Shown one piece after another: positions 24,033 through 32,768 of a stretch of DNA of 64,000 nucleotides. Every line of letters starts with the position of its first letter. The stretch's first letter is position 1. Location of the stretch: positions 3,348,001-3,412,000 of the forward strand of contig AP017424.1 in assembly GCA_002355495.1 (NCBI GenBank). The letters run 5' to 3'. The notes under the pieces are model-generated. The model searched no databases. It was not told where the DNA came from and saw only the letters and a program-made list of their open reading frames with translations. The position numbers and the translations under genes were made by a program. This DNA is from Streptomyces laurentii. Lineage in GTDB: Bacteria; Actinomycetota; Actinomycetes; Streptomycetales; Streptomycetaceae.

Positions 24033-25379
24033 TCAGGGGGTGGAACCCGCCGCTCCGGTCGCGCCCGCGGAGCCGCTCGTCCCCGCGCCGGCGCCGCCGC
24101 CCGTCGCCCCCGCCTCGGGGCGGAGGAAGGTGTTCCATCCGCCGGCCGGGGACTGTCCGACCTCCAGGGTACGCAGCTTCTGCAGGATCTTCGGGTCCTG
24201 GACGTCCAGCCAGTCGGTGAACTGCTTGAAGGAGACCAGGCGGACGTCCTTCTTCCCGGCCATGCCCTTCAGGGCCTCCTCGACGGCGTCCATGTAGATG
24301 CCGCCGTTCCACTGCTCGAAGTGGTTGCCGATGAAGAAGGGCGCGCGGTTCGACTCGTACGCCCGGTTGAATCCGGCCAGGTACGCCCCGGTGGCCTGCT
24401 TGCGCCAGCCGGGGTAGCGGGCGGGCACGCCCTGGGTGGAGTTCTTGGACTGGTTGGCGAGCATGTTGTAGTCCATCGACAGGACCTCGAAGCTGTGGCC
24501 GGGGAACGGCACGGCCTGCAGCGGCAGGTCCCAGACGCCGCCGCGCTTGACCGGCCACGTCTGCCGGCCGCCGGGCGAGCTGGCGTCGTAACGCCAGCCG
24601 AGGCGCTTGGCGGTGGGCAGCAGGTTGTCCTGGCCGAGCAGGCAGGGGGTGCGGCCGCCGACGAGTTCCTTCTTGTAGTCGAAGGGCAGCGGGTCGAGGT
24701 CGTCCCAGCCGGAGTTGGTCTTCCACTGGGTGACGAAGCCGATGGCCTGGTCGATCTCGTTCTGCCACTGGGCGGGGGTCCAGTTGGCGCCGGAGCCGGA
24801 GCCGGCGCAGAAGTGGCCGTTGAAGTGGGTGCCTATCTCGTGGCCTTCGAGCCACGCCTGACGGACGTACTTCAGGGTCTGCTTGATGTGGTCGTCGGTC
24901 AGGTAGCCGATGTCGGAGGCGCCGACGCGGTTGTTCGGCGGGCGGTAGAGGTTCTTCTTCGACTCGGGCAGAAGATAGATGCCGGAGAGGAAGAAGGTCA
25001 TCGCCGCGTCGTGCTGCTTGGCGAGCTCCAGGAAGCGGGGGAAGAGGCCGTTGCCGACCTCGCCGGCGCCGTCCCAGGAGAAGATCACGAACTGGGGCGG
25101 GGTCTGGCCGGGTTCCAGGCGTACGGGGGCGTCGGGCTGGTTGGGCTGCTTGCCGGTGTCCGCGGTGGAACCGTCGCCGATGGGCTTGGCGTCCTTCTCG
25201 GTGGGCGAGGCGGAGGTGCCCGATCCGGACGCGTCGCCACCCCGGCCCGGACCGGAACGCCCCGCCCCGTCCTGGTCGCCGATCCCGCACCCGGCTATCC
25301 CGAGCGCGGCGGCCGCGCCGACCCCCGCTCCGAGCAGCCTCCTCCGGCTGACTCCGCTGTCCCCGCTCGTCCCGCGCAT
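24033..25379 (-). CDS. Tat-exported lipoprotein, polysaccharide deacetylase-like
   Basis: The 448-residue protein has a twin-arginine signal (SRRRLLGAGV, residues 11-20) followed by a lipobox ending at C31 (GIAGC), so it is a Tat lipoprotein. After a Ser/Gly/Asp linker, residues ~95-400 resemble the NodB/polysaccharide deacetylase fold: FVIFSWDGAGEVG, AAMTFFLSGIYLLP and GHEIGTHFNGHF, the last giving the H-x3-H metal pair. The first Asp pair of classical enzymes (TFDD) is replaced by SWDG, so activity may be altered. The last ~30 residues are Gly/Ala-rich. It lies upstream of resA on the same strand, with 151 bp between. Confidence 0.75.
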   Translation of the reverse strand: MRGTSGDSGVSRRRLLGAGVGAAAALGIAGCGIGDQDGAGRSGPGRGGDASGSGTSASPTEKDAKPIGDGSTADTGKQPNQPDAPVRLEPGQTPPQFVIFSWDGAGEVGNGLFPRFLELAKQHDAAMTFFLSGIYLLPESKKNLYRPPNNRVGASDIGYLTDDHIKQTLKYVRQAWLEGHEIGTHFNGHFCAGSGSGANWTPAQWQNEIDQAIGFVTQWKTNSGWDDLDPLPFDYKKELVGGRTPCLLGQDNLLPTAKRLGWRYDASSPGGRQTWPVKRGGVWDLPLQAVPFPGHSFEVLSMDYNMLANQSKNSTQGVPARYPGWRKQATGAYLAGFNRAYESNRAPFFIGNHFEQWNGGIYMDAVEEALKGMAGKKDVRLVSFKQFTDWLDVQDPKILQKLRTLEVGQSPAGGWNTFLRPEAGATGGGAGAGTSGSAGATGAAGSTP

Positions 25380-25704
25380 GCCATCCCCATTCCCGTCGAC
25401 GCCGGATCAAATCCGATCGTCATACAACCGACAATCAGTGAGATGCCGGAGGGAAGCGGGAGGTTCCGGGAATACGAACAGAAATTCCAAGGCGACCGGG
25501 ATCTGGCTCATTCCCGGTCGCCTTTGTGGTGATCAGGACGCATATGCGCCTGACCTGACCTTCTCTACCTGACCCTCTCTACCTGACCCTCTCTACAGGG
25601 GTAGATGCGGTGACCTACGCGCGCGTGAACGCACGGAATCGGTCACGGGTCACCGTGCCGACGCCTCGAAGGCGGGAGCCCAGGAGGCCGGCACTTCGGA
25701 GCCC
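25380..25704. other. Intergenic region with terminator and repeats
   Basis: No credible gene lies in these 325 bp. GGCGACCGGG (25491-25500) and CCCGGTCGCC (25513-25522) form a perfect stem flanked by AA/TT, a likely terminator. A 14-bp unit TCTCTACCTGACCC is repeated two and a half times at 25562-25596. CGGTGACC (25608-25615) and GGTCACCG (25648-25655) form a further inverted repeat near the end of the phosphatase gene. Confidence 0.65.
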
Positions 25705-26394
25705 TTACGCCCCGAACGCCTTCGCCTTGCCCGGGACCGGCTTGGCCCCGGCCCGCAGATGCGCCGGGACGAGGTCGAGGGCCGGCTCGCTGTAGCCCAC
25801 CGACACGATCTTGTCGCCCTGGTACGTGAACGAGGTCAGCGAGGCGAGCGTGCACTGCCGGCGGCGCGGGTCGTGCCACAGCCGGCGCTTCTCCACGAAG
25901 CTGCGCACGATCCAGATCGGCAGCTGGTGGCTCACGCACACCGCCTCGTGCCCGCGCGCCGCGTCCTTCGCCGCGTCGAGGGCGCCCATCATGCGGACGA
26001 CCTGCTCCACGTACGGCTCGCCCCAGGACGGCCGGAACGGGTTGGTCAGGTGCTTCCAGTTCGCCGGCTTCTTCAGCGCGCCGTCGCCGACGCCGAAGGT
26101 CTTGCCCTCGAAGACGTTCGCCGCCTCGATCAGCCGCTCGTCGGTGGCCAGGTCCAGGCCGTGCGTCTTGGCGATCGGCGTGGCCGTCTCCTGCGCGCGC
26201 TCCAGCGGGGAGGCCACGACATGCGTGATGTCCCGGCCCGCGAGGTGCTCGGCGACCCGGTCGGCCATCCGCCGGCCCAGCTCGGAGAGGTGGTAGCCGG
26301 GGCGGCGGCCGTAGAGCACGCCGTCGGGGTTGTGGACCTCGCCGTGCCGCATCAGGTGGACGACGGTGATGTCGTTCGTCCCGGCCTCGCTCAT
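25705..26394 (-). CDS. Histidine phosphatase family protein
   Basis: The 229-residue protein has the phosphoglycerate-mutase-like catalytic start [10 protein letters not shown] with R16-H17-G18, the [11 protein letters not shown] box with its catalytic Arg/Glu, and a late [11 protein letters not shown] with the second His. Such enzymes hydrolyse small phosphate esters; the substrate cannot be told. It overlaps the hemL stop at an ATGA junction, so it is coupled to haem synthesis. This gene pair is commonly seen in Streptomyces, and its role in that pathway is unknown. Confidence 0.85.
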   Translation of the reverse strand: MSEAGTNDITVVHLMRHGEVHNPDGVLYGRRPGYHLSELGRRMADRVAEHLAGRDITHVVASPLERAQETATPIAKTHGLDLATDERLIEAANVFEGKTFGVGDGALKKPANWKHLTNPFRPSWGEPYVEQVVRMMGALDAAKDAARGHEAVCVSHQLPIWIVRSFVEKRRLWHDPRRRQCTLASLTSFTYQGDKIVSVGYSEPALDLVPAHLRAGAKPVPGKAKAFGA

Positions 26395-27707
26395 CCCTGG
26401 ACCTCCGTGGCTTCGGCGGCGGCCCGGGCGGCGGCCGGCAGGGCGGCGGCGACGCGCTCGATGGCGCGCTCGTCGTGGGCGGTGGACACGAACCAGGACT
26501 CGAAGGCCGACGGCGGCAGGTAGACGCCGTCCGCGAGCATCGAGTGGAAGAAGGCGTTGAAGCGGAACGCCTCCTGCTTCTTCGCGTCGTCGTAGTTCCG
26601 CACCTCGTCGGCGGTGAAGAACACGGAGAACATGTTGGACGCGGTCTGCACCCGGTGCGCCACGCCCTCCTTGGTCAGCGCGCCGGTGACCAGGCCGCGG
26701 ATCTCCGCCGAGACCGCGTCCACCTTCGCGTACGCGGCCTCGTCCAGCAGCCGCAGCTGCGCGAGGCCGGCGGCGGTCGCGATCGGGTTACCGGACAGGG
26801 TGCCGGCCTGGTAGACCGGGCCGGCCGGGGCGAGGTGGCCCATGACGTCGGCGCGGCCGCCGAAGGCCGCGGCCGGGAAGCCGCCGCCCATGACCTTGCC
26901 GAAGGTCATCAGGTCGGGGCGGACGCCGTCGACGCCGTACCAGCCGGCCCGGCTGGTCCGGAAACCGGTCATGACCTCGTCGGAGATGTACAGCGCGCCG
27001 TTCTCCCGGCAGGCGTCCGCGAGCCCCTGGTTGAAGCCGGGCAGCGGCGGGACGACGCCCATGTTGCCCGGCGACGCCTCGGTGATCACACAGGCGATCT
27101 CGCCCGGGTGCGCGGCGAACGCGGCCCGGACCGCCTCCAGGTCGTTGTACGGCAGCACGATGGTGTCGCCGGCCTGGGCGCCGGTCACACCGGGCGTGTC
27201 GGGCAGGCCGAAGGTGGCCACGCCGGAGCCGGCCGCGGCGAGCAGCGCGTCCACGTGACCGTGGTAGCAGCCGGCGAACTTCACGACCTTGGCGCGCCCG
27301 GTGAAACCGCGGGCCAGCCGGATCGCGGACATGGTGGCCTCGGTGCCGGACGACACCAGGCGTACCTGCTCGACGGGCTCGACGCGGGCGACGATCTCCT
27401 CGGCGAGCGCGACCTCGCCCTCACCCGGCGTACCGAAGGAGGTGCCGCGGGCCACCGCCGCCTGCACGTCCGCGAGCACCTCGGGGTGCGCGTGACCGAG
27501 GATCATCGGGCCCCACGAGCAGACCAGGTCGACGTACTCGCGACCGTCCGCGTCGGTGAGGTACGGGCCGGAGCCGGACACCATGAACCGGGGCGTGCCG
27601 CCCACGGCCCGGAAGGCCCGCACCGGAGAGTTCACGCCGCCGGGCGTCACGAGGGACGCGCGGTCGAAAAGCGTCTGTGAGACTGGGGCTTCGTATGAAT
27701 ACGGCAC
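26391..27707 (-). CDS. hemL: Glutamate-1-semialdehyde 2,1-aminomutase
   Basis: HemL converts glutamate-1-semialdehyde to 5-aminolevulinate, the second step of the C5 haem pathway; the first step enzyme HemA is encoded at 53752-55143. The 438-residue protein is of normal length with the PLP lysine K271 in [12 protein letters not shown], the preceding [12 protein letters not shown], and the substrate-binding [18 protein letters not shown] 27707 ([11 protein letters not shown]) has AGGA five bases upstream. An upstream mini-ORF with similar N-terminal sequence lies at 27768-27836. Confidence 0.95.
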   Translation of the reverse strand: MPYSYEAPVSQTLFDRASLVTPGGVNSPVRAFRAVGGTPRFMVSGSGPYLTDADGREYVDLVCSWGPMILGHAHPEVLADVQAAVARGTSFGTPGEGEVALAEEIVARVEPVEQVRLVSSGTEATMSAIRLARGFTGRAKVVKFAGCYHGHVDALLAAAGSGVATFGLPDTPGVTGAQAGDTIVLPYNDLEAVRAAFAAHPGEIACVITEASPGNMGVVPPLPGFNQGLADACRENGALYISDEVMTGFRTSRAGWYGVDGVRPDLMTFGKVMGGGFPAAAFGGRADVMGHLAPAGPVYQAGTLSGNPIATAAGLAQLRLLDEAAYAKVDAVSAEIRGLVTGALTKEGVAHRVQTASNMFSVFFTADEVRNYDDAKKQEAFRFNAFFHSMLADGVYLPPSAFESWFVSTAHDERAIERVAAALPAAARAAAEATEVQG

Positions 27708-27767
27708 TGTGTTCCTGACCTGCGAGTCGGAGGCGGGTACGGCGGGAAGGCGTGGGCGCCCTGTGAA

Positions 27768-27836
27768 TTACGCCAGGGCGCGCGTGCTCCGTGTCTGCGA
27801 AACTGGGGCTTCAAAGGGATGGCTCACGGATTCCAT
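27768..27836 (-). CDS. Possible upstream mini-ORF resembling the HemL N-terminus
   Basis: An ATG frame of 22 codons ends 61 bp before hemL. Its product MESVSHPFEAPVSQTRSTRAL shares EAPVSQT with HemL residues 6-12. The underlying DNA (27791-27812) matches the hemL start region (27671-27692) at 19 of 22 bases, exactly 120 bp away. There is no good ribosome-binding site. It may be a translated leader or a relic of tandem duplication. A GCGCCCTG/CAGGGCGC inverted repeat lies at its 3' end. Confidence 0.3.
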   Translation of the reverse strand: MESVSHPFEAPVSQTRSTRALA

Positions 27837-27962
27837 GGTGTCAGAGGCCACGGCGATCTTGCGGACAGGTGTTTCACCGCGAGGGCGCGGGGGAGGTCAC
27901 TGACACGATGATCGGGTCGCGCCGCGGAGTCGTGCGGCCTGGAACAGCAGTCGGGTGGAGAT

Positions 27963-29237
27963 ATGCATCGCGGTGGCGGACCGGGCGAGGGGACCGACGA
28001 CCTGGGTCCCGATCCTGTCCGGCGGGGGAGGCACCGGCGCCGGCGGACGGAAGAACCGAGGGCGAACGAGCCGCGGACCGGCGACTCGCGCTCCGGCGAT
28101 CCACGAAACGGTGATCCGAGGACGGGCGATTCGCGGTCGGGGGATTCACGGACGGGTGACGGCACGCGGGCCAACGAGCCGCGCGCGAACGAGCCTCGGA
28201 CGAACGAACCGTGTACGAACGAACCGCGGGCCAGCGAGCCGCGTACGAACGAGCCGCGGGCCAACGAGTCGCGGCCTGCCGACCCGTGGGTGAGCGACCC
28301 GTGGCCCGCCGCGGACGCCGTACGGAGCGGCGGGATCGGTGCCGGCGGTGCGTCGTCGGCCGGTTCGGCTGGGGAGAACGGATCGGATTCAGCCATTTCG
28401 GACGACTCGCGGCTCGGCCGTGCCCGCGCCCGCCGGGCCAGGGCGGCCCGGGAGGCGCGCGAGGCCCGGGAGGCGCAGAAGGCACGTGAGGGTCGTGAGA
28501 GCCGCGAGGGCCGTGAGGGTCGTGATACGCACGATCCGTTCGAGCTCCGCGAGGCGCGCGAGTCACGCGAGAAGCACGAGATCCACGAGCGGCACGAGGC
28601 CCGTGACGTCCATGAGGCGCGCGAGATCCACGAGGCGCGGGAGACGCGCGAAGCCCATGAGCCGCGGCAGACGCGTGAGACGTACGAGCTGCGCGAGCCG
28701 TACGAGCTGCGCGAGCCGTACGAGGTGCGGGACGAGGTACGGGAGACGCGCGAGCCGAGCCGGCTCGGCGTACCGCTGACCGGGACCGGCAGGAGTGGGC
28801 TGGGCGTGACCTACAAGTACTTCGGCGCGCCCGACGGCGCGACCGCGGCCCGTGTCCCGATCTCGATGCGCCCCGAGGAACTGGGCGGCGACGAGCTGGG
28901 CATGGGCGGCATGTTCACCCGGATCAAGCCCGAGACGATAGCGGCGATGGTCCTCACCGGCATCCAGGGCATGCCCCTGCACAAGGTCCCTCCGCTGGAA
29001 CTCGTCGTCCTGCACCCGGACTACGCGGTCGTGAAGCTCCCGATGACGGCGGTCGACCCGCTGCGCGACATCGGCGAGGAGTCGGTCGGCGCCGCCGCCT
29101 TCATCTGGTCCACCGTCCCCGACCGCGGCGGCCCGCAGGACGCCTTCAACGTCTACCGGCTGCTGCACGAGTGGCAGGACTTCTCCCACCGCCTCCACGA
29201 GGCGGGCCACCAGCCGTACTGCCTCGTCTGGCCTTAG
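27963..29237 (+). CDS. Protein with repetitive charged N-terminus and conserved C-terminal domain
   Basis: The 424-residue product has two parts. Residues ~25-275 are low-complexity: first tandem REPRTNEPRANEP-like hexapeptides (about 30-105), then a highly charged, probably alpha-helical REAREIHEARETREAHEP-type region (about 145-265). Residues ~280-424 form a compact domain (YKYFGAPDGATAARVPISMR, ELGGDELGMGGMFTRIKPET, PPLELVVLHPDYAVVKLPM, VYRLLHEWQDFSHRLHEAGH) that I do not recognise but expect to be conserved in Streptomyces. ATG 27963 has GGTGGAG very close upstream; a later start is possible. The stop codon TAG overlaps the left edge of a probable MITE. Confidence 0.7.
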   Translation: MHRGGGPGEGTDDLGPDPVRRGRHRRRRTEEPRANEPRTGDSRSGDPRNGDPRTGDSRSGDSRTGDGTRANEPRANEPRTNEPCTNEPRASEPRTNEPRANESRPADPWVSDPWPAADAVRSGGIGAGGASSAGSAGENGSDSAISDDSRLGRARARRARAAREAREAREAQKAREGRESREGREGRDTHDPFELREARESREKHEIHERHEARDVHEAREIHEARETREAHEPRQTRETYELREPYELREPYEVRDEVRETREPSRLGVPLTGTGRSGLGVTYKYFGAPDGATAARVPISMRPEELGGDELGMGGMFTRIKPETIAAMVLTGIQGMPLHKVPPLELVVLHPDYAVVKLPMTAVDPLRDIGEESVGAAAFIWSTVPDRGGPQDAFNVYRLLHEWQDFSHRLHEAGHQPYCLVWP

Positions 29238-29429
29238 GGCCTCTCTTTCGGATCTTGCTGGGCTCGCGTGCCCCGGCACGCGCGCTCGCCGCGTTGTCGT
29301 CGGTCGCCAACTCCCCCGTAGCCCTTCGGGCACGGGAGGTACCCCCACCGCGTTGTCTCCCTCCTCCGCCTTGCGATCACACGCACCGGACCCCGCTCCC
29401 TGATCCAGCCTGACCCAAAAGAAAGGCCC
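29237..29429. mobile_element. Probable MITE with terminal inverted repeats and TA target duplication
   Basis: An 18-bp end GGGCCTCTCTTTCGGATC (29237-29254) is matched by the complement of GACCCAAAAGAAAGGCCC (29412-29429) with 3 mismatches, and both sides are flanked by TA. The 193-bp interior contains a GCCCTTCGGGC hairpin and a duplicated CGCGTTGTC, and no gene. From memory, this sequence type recurs in intergenic regions of many Streptomyces. The TA duplication would fit an IS630/mariner-type helper. Confidence 0.65.
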
Positions 29430-29455
29430 TAGGGTCCACCGCTTAGGCTCCACCG

Positions 29456-31420
29456 CTACTCCTCCCGCGCCGCGGCCTTCGCACGCTCCGCGGCCAGTTC
29501 GCGGGCCGAGGCCAGGCGGTAGGGGACGTCGATGACGACGACGTTCTTCATGAACAGCAGCCGGGCCTTGAGCCGGAGCGCGGTCTGGTTGTGCAGCGGC
29601 TGCTCCCACCAGTGGCCGACCACGTACTCGGGGATCACGACCGAGACCACCGAGTCCGCGCCGCGCTCCGGCGCCTCGCGGATGTGCCGCAGCAGCGGCT
29701 GGACGATCGAGCGGTACGGGGTGCTCAGCACCCGCAGCGGTACGTCGATCTCGTGCGCCTCCCAGCCGGCCCGCAGCACCTCCGCCTCGGCCGGGTCCTC
29801 GGCGACGGTGAGCGCGGTGAGGGACGCGGGCTTGAGCGTCTTGGCATAGGACAAGGCACGCAGGCTCGGCGCGTTGACGGTGGACACCAGGACCAGGACG
29901 TGGTTCTCGGCGAGCGGCCGTGGGTGGGCGCCGGGCGCGATCGCGACCTCGGCGGCGACCGTGTCGTAATGCCGGCGCACGCTCTTCATGCCGGCGAACA
30001 GCAGCGGCATCGCGATGACGACGATCCACGCGCCGTGCGTGAACTTGCTGATGAGGACGATCACCAGCACGACCGAGGTGAGACAGGCGCCGAAGCCGTT
30101 GATGGTGAGGCGGCGCACGATGCGGCGGCGCTCACGCCGGGTCAGGTGGGCGACCGGGTTGGCGAGTTCACGCCGCCAGTGCCGGACCATGCCGGACTGG
30201 GACAGCGTGAAGGAGACGAAGACGCCGATGATGTAGAGCTGGATCAGCCGGGTCAGGTTGGCGTTGAACGCGACGATGAGGGCGATCGCGGTCAGGGCGA
30301 GCAGCAGGACGCCGTTGGAGTGCACGAGCCGGTCGCCGCGGTGCACGAGCTGGCGCGGCGCGAAGCCGTCGCGGGCCAGGACGGACGCGAGCATCGGGAA
30401 GCCGTTGAAGGCGGTGTTGGCGGCCAGGACGAGGACGCCCGCGGTGACGGCCTGGAGGGCGTAGAAGAGGACGTGCCAGTCGCCGAAGGTGGCGCGGCCG
30501 ATCTGGGCGAGGGCGGTCGCGGTCGGCGTTCCGGGCGGAAGGCCCAGCTGGGTGGGGTCCTCGGCGATGTGGACGTCGTAGAGCATGGCGAGCGTCGTGA
30601 TGCCGAAGAACATCGTCGCGGAGAAGCCGCCCATGACCGCCAGGGTCATGGCGGCGTTACGGCTCTTCGGCTTCCGGAAGGCGGGCACGCCGTTGCTGAT
30701 CGCCTCGACGCCGGTGAGCGCCGTACAGCCGGACGCGAAGGCGCGCAGGCCGAGCAGGACGAGGGCGAGGCCGGAGTACACGGACACCTGCTCGACCGGC
30801 AGCCCGGCGGATTCGGCGCGCGGGGTGGTGCCGGTCGCCATGCGGACCGCCGCGACCGCGAACATCAGGTAGATCACGCCGATGAAGGCGTAGGTGGGGA
30901 CGGCGAACCAGCGCCCGGACTCGCGCACTCCGCGCAGATTCATCCACGCCAGCAGGGCCACGGCGGCCGCCGACAGGATCGTCGCCTGGTCGTGCAGGGC
31001 GGGCGCGGCCGAGGTGAGGGCGGCGACCCCGGAGACGACGGAGACGGCGACGGTCATCACGTAGTCGATGAGCAGCGCGCCGGCGGCGGTGAGAGCCGCC
31101 GTCGTACCGAGGTTCTCGGACGAGACGACATAGGCCCCGCCGCCGCCCGGATAGGCGTAGCAGGTCTGCCGGTACGAGGCGACGACCACGAGCAGCAGCA
31201 CGACGATGCCGGCCGCCGCCCACCAGGCCAGATGCAGCACGGCCAGGCCGCCGAGGGCGAGGATCAGCAGGATCTCCTCGGTGGCGTAGGCGACGGAGGA
31301 GAGCGGGTCGCTGCAGAAGATCGGCAGGGCGAGCCGTTTGGGCAGCAGGGTGTCGCCGAGCCGGGCGCTGTCCAACGGACGTCCGACCAGCAGGCGTTTC
31401 GCCACGTTTCCAGCTCTCAT
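29456..31420 (-). CDS. APC family permease with C-terminal cytoplasmic domain
   Basis: The 654-residue integral membrane protein has about 12 helices with the APC-superfamily start LLPKRLALPIFCSDPLSSVAY and the unwound helix region YAYPGGGGAYVVSSENLG. About 160 C-terminal residues form a cytoplasmic domain (NHVLVLVSTVNAPSLRALS, GADSVVSVVIPEYVVGHWW). The family moves amino acids or K+; the extra domain is common in the actinobacterial group and looks like a nucleotide-binding USP-type fold. I start at ATG 31420 (MRAGNVAKRL); the frame is open 100 codons further but that part overlaps the divergent MerR gene. Confidence 0.85.
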   Translation of the reverse strand: MRAGNVAKRLLVGRPLDSARLGDTLLPKRLALPIFCSDPLSSVAYATEEILLILALGGLAVLHLAWWAAAGIVVLLLVVVASYRQTCYAYPGGGGAYVVSSENLGTTAALTAAGALLIDYVMTVAVSVVSGVAALTSAAPALHDQATILSAAAVALLAWMNLRGVRESGRWFAVPTYAFIGVIYLMFAVAAVRMATGTTPRAESAGLPVEQVSVYSGLALVLLGLRAFASGCTALTGVEAISNGVPAFRKPKSRNAAMTLAVMGGFSATMFFGITTLAMLYDVHIAEDPTQLGLPPGTPTATALAQIGRATFGDWHVLFYALQAVTAGVLVLAANTAFNGFPMLASVLARDGFAPRQLVHRGDRLVHSNGVLLLALTAIALIVAFNANLTRLIQLYIIGVFVSFTLSQSGMVRHWRRELANPVAHLTRRERRRIVRRLTINGFGACLTSVVLVIVLISKFTHGAWIVVIAMPLLFAGMKSVRRHYDTVAAEVAIAPGAHPRPLAENHVLVLVSTVNAPSLRALSYAKTLKPASLTALTVAEDPAEAEVLRAGWEAHEIDVPLRVLSTPYRSIVQPLLRHIREAPERGADSVVSVVIPEYVVGHWWEQPLHNQTALRLKARLLFMKNVVVIDVPYRLASARELAAERAKAAAREE

Positions 31421-31505
31421 AAGTGCTGAAGTTAGGACGAATCGGATGTAATACGCGGCCGCCGCGCCCGCCGGCGCCCCGGCCCCGCGCGAGAGAGGAC
31501 GCGAT

Positions 31506-32021
31506 GTGGTGATCCCCGCGAGCAGCACGACGAGCGACCGGAGCGGCAGGAACGGCACGACGAGCGGCCCGGTGACGGGCACGGCGAGTGGCACGGCGAG
31601 CGGCACGGCGAGCCGGTCCGCGGCGCGACCCCTGCAGATCGGCGAGGTCGCGGTCCTGACGGAACTGCCCCTGCGCACCATCCGCCAGTACGAGGACTGC
31701 GGCCTGGTCGTCCCGTCCACGGCCTCCGAGGGCGGCTTCCCGCTCTACACGGACGCCGACGTCGCCCGCCTGATGGTGATCCGCCGGATGAAGCCGCTCG
31801 GCTTCACCCTCGACGAGACCCGCGACCTGCTCAGCGCCGTGGACCGGCTCGCCGCCGACGTCCCCGACACCCCCGGCGAACTGGACCCGCCCACCCGCGG
31901 GGCCCTCGTCGCCCTCGTCCGCGGCTACGAACAGGCCGCCACCGAACGCGTCGCGGAACTGCACGCCCAGCTCGCCCGCGCGGAGGAGTTCGCGGCCTCG
32001 CTGCGGGCCCGGCTGCCGTAG
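31506..32021 (+). CDS. MerR family transcriptional regulator
   Basis: The 171-residue protein has a MerR winged HTH at about residues 43-85 (LQIGEVAVLTELPLRTIRQY EDCGLV, with the wing FPLYTDADVARLMVIRRMK) and a C-terminal coiled coil (GYEQAATERVAELHAQLARA) for dimerisation. The first ~40 residues are Ser/Thr/Gly-rich, including tandem GTAS repeats, and may be dispensable or mis-started, although GTG 31506 has AGAGGA upstream. There are no Cys residues expected of metal sensors in the usual positions. It is divergent from the APC permease, which is a possible target. Confidence 0.85.
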   Translation: MVIPASSTTSDRSGRNGTTSGPVTGTASGTASGTASRSAARPLQIGEVAVLTELPLRTIRQYEDCGLVVPSTASEGGFPLYTDADVARLMVIRRMKPLGFTLDETRDLLSAVDRLAADVPDTPGELDPPTRGALVALVRGYEQAATERVAELHAQLARAEEFAASLRARLP

Positions 32022-32083
32022 CGGGCGGGCGGCTCTCCGCGCGCGCGGGGGAACGAAGGGCCTACGCGCGCGAGGTGGCGGTG

Positions 32084-32698
32084 CTACGCCCGGGGGTCGC
32101 GGCCCGTCGCCGCGAGCAGCCGCTCGAACGCGCTCGCCCCGGCGGGCGGCTCCACGGGCTCCCCGAACACGTTCATCCGCCGCGCGTTCGGCGCCGGCTC
32201 CGCCACCACCCCGGTCAGCTCGTCCACGACCGCCGGGTCCGGGGCGAAGGCCCGGCCGGTCGCCCGGGCCGGGTCCCACCCGTGCACGGTCAGGTCGAGC
32301 AGCGCCATCGCGCCGACCGTCCGGGCCGGCATCCCCATCTGCCCGGTCGTCCCCTCCTCCGCGCCGGGCGCCGCCCAGGCGTCGACCAGCTTCGCCGTCT
32401 CCGTCTCGAACCGGTCCCGCCAGCCGGGGCCGGTGGCGAGCCGGCCGAACGTGCCGGAGAAGTCGGCGGACTCCTTGGCGGCGAGCAGCCGGAAGTTCAC
32501 GACGACCTCGAAGAGGTGGTCGAGCAGCCCCTGGACGTCGTACTCGGCGCAGGGCGTCGGCGCGCCCAGCCGGTCGTCGGCGATGCCGTGCACCAGGGGG
32601 ACGGCGTGGGCGGCGGCGGTGCCGAGCAGCCCGGAGAGGGGACGGCTCGCGGGGGCGCGGAGGTCGGAGTCGTGGTCGTGGTCGTGGTCGTACGTCAT
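32084..32698 (-). CDS. TIGR03086 family (DinB/MDMPI-like) metal-binding protein
   Basis: The 204-residue protein fits the TIGR03086 group of mycothiol-dependent-like DinB proteins: LGAPTPCAEYDVQGLLDHLF, MALLDLTVHGWDPARATG (with the metal-ligand His) and a C-terminal FGEPVEPPAGASAFERLLAA. The N-terminus carries a HDHDHD tract. The substrate is unknown. ATG 32698 gives the natural family length. It is divergent from the AraC-type regulator 71 bp away. Confidence 0.85.
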   Translation of the reverse strand: MTYDHDHDHDSDLRAPASRPLSGLLGTAAAHAVPLVHGIADDRLGAPTPCAEYDVQGLLDHLFEVVVNFRLLAAKESADFSGTFGRLATGPGWRDRFETETAKLVDAWAAPGAEEGTTGQMGMPARTVGAMALLDLTVHGWDPARATGRAFAPDPAVVDELTGVVAEPAPNARRMNVFGEPVEPPAGASAFERLLAATGRDPRA

Positions 32699-32768
32699 GA
32701 ACCCGACGCTAAGCAGCTCCGCGCCGCCCCGGCTTGAACAAACCCGCCAGATCGAAAAACATGGGCGC

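Noticed and set aside
25491..25522. A riboswitch in the gap between the histidine phosphatase and the deacetylase-like gene
   Set aside because: The structure is a simple 10-bp stem with AA/TT ends, which fits a terminator. No ligand-binding core could be recognised.
28060..28275. CRISPR-like array
   Set aside because: The repeats are short, lie in frame within a gene, and have no spacers of constant length.
29591..31429. A 612-codon plus-strand frame
   Set aside because: It lies wholly opposite the APC permease, whose membrane helices and motifs are clear.
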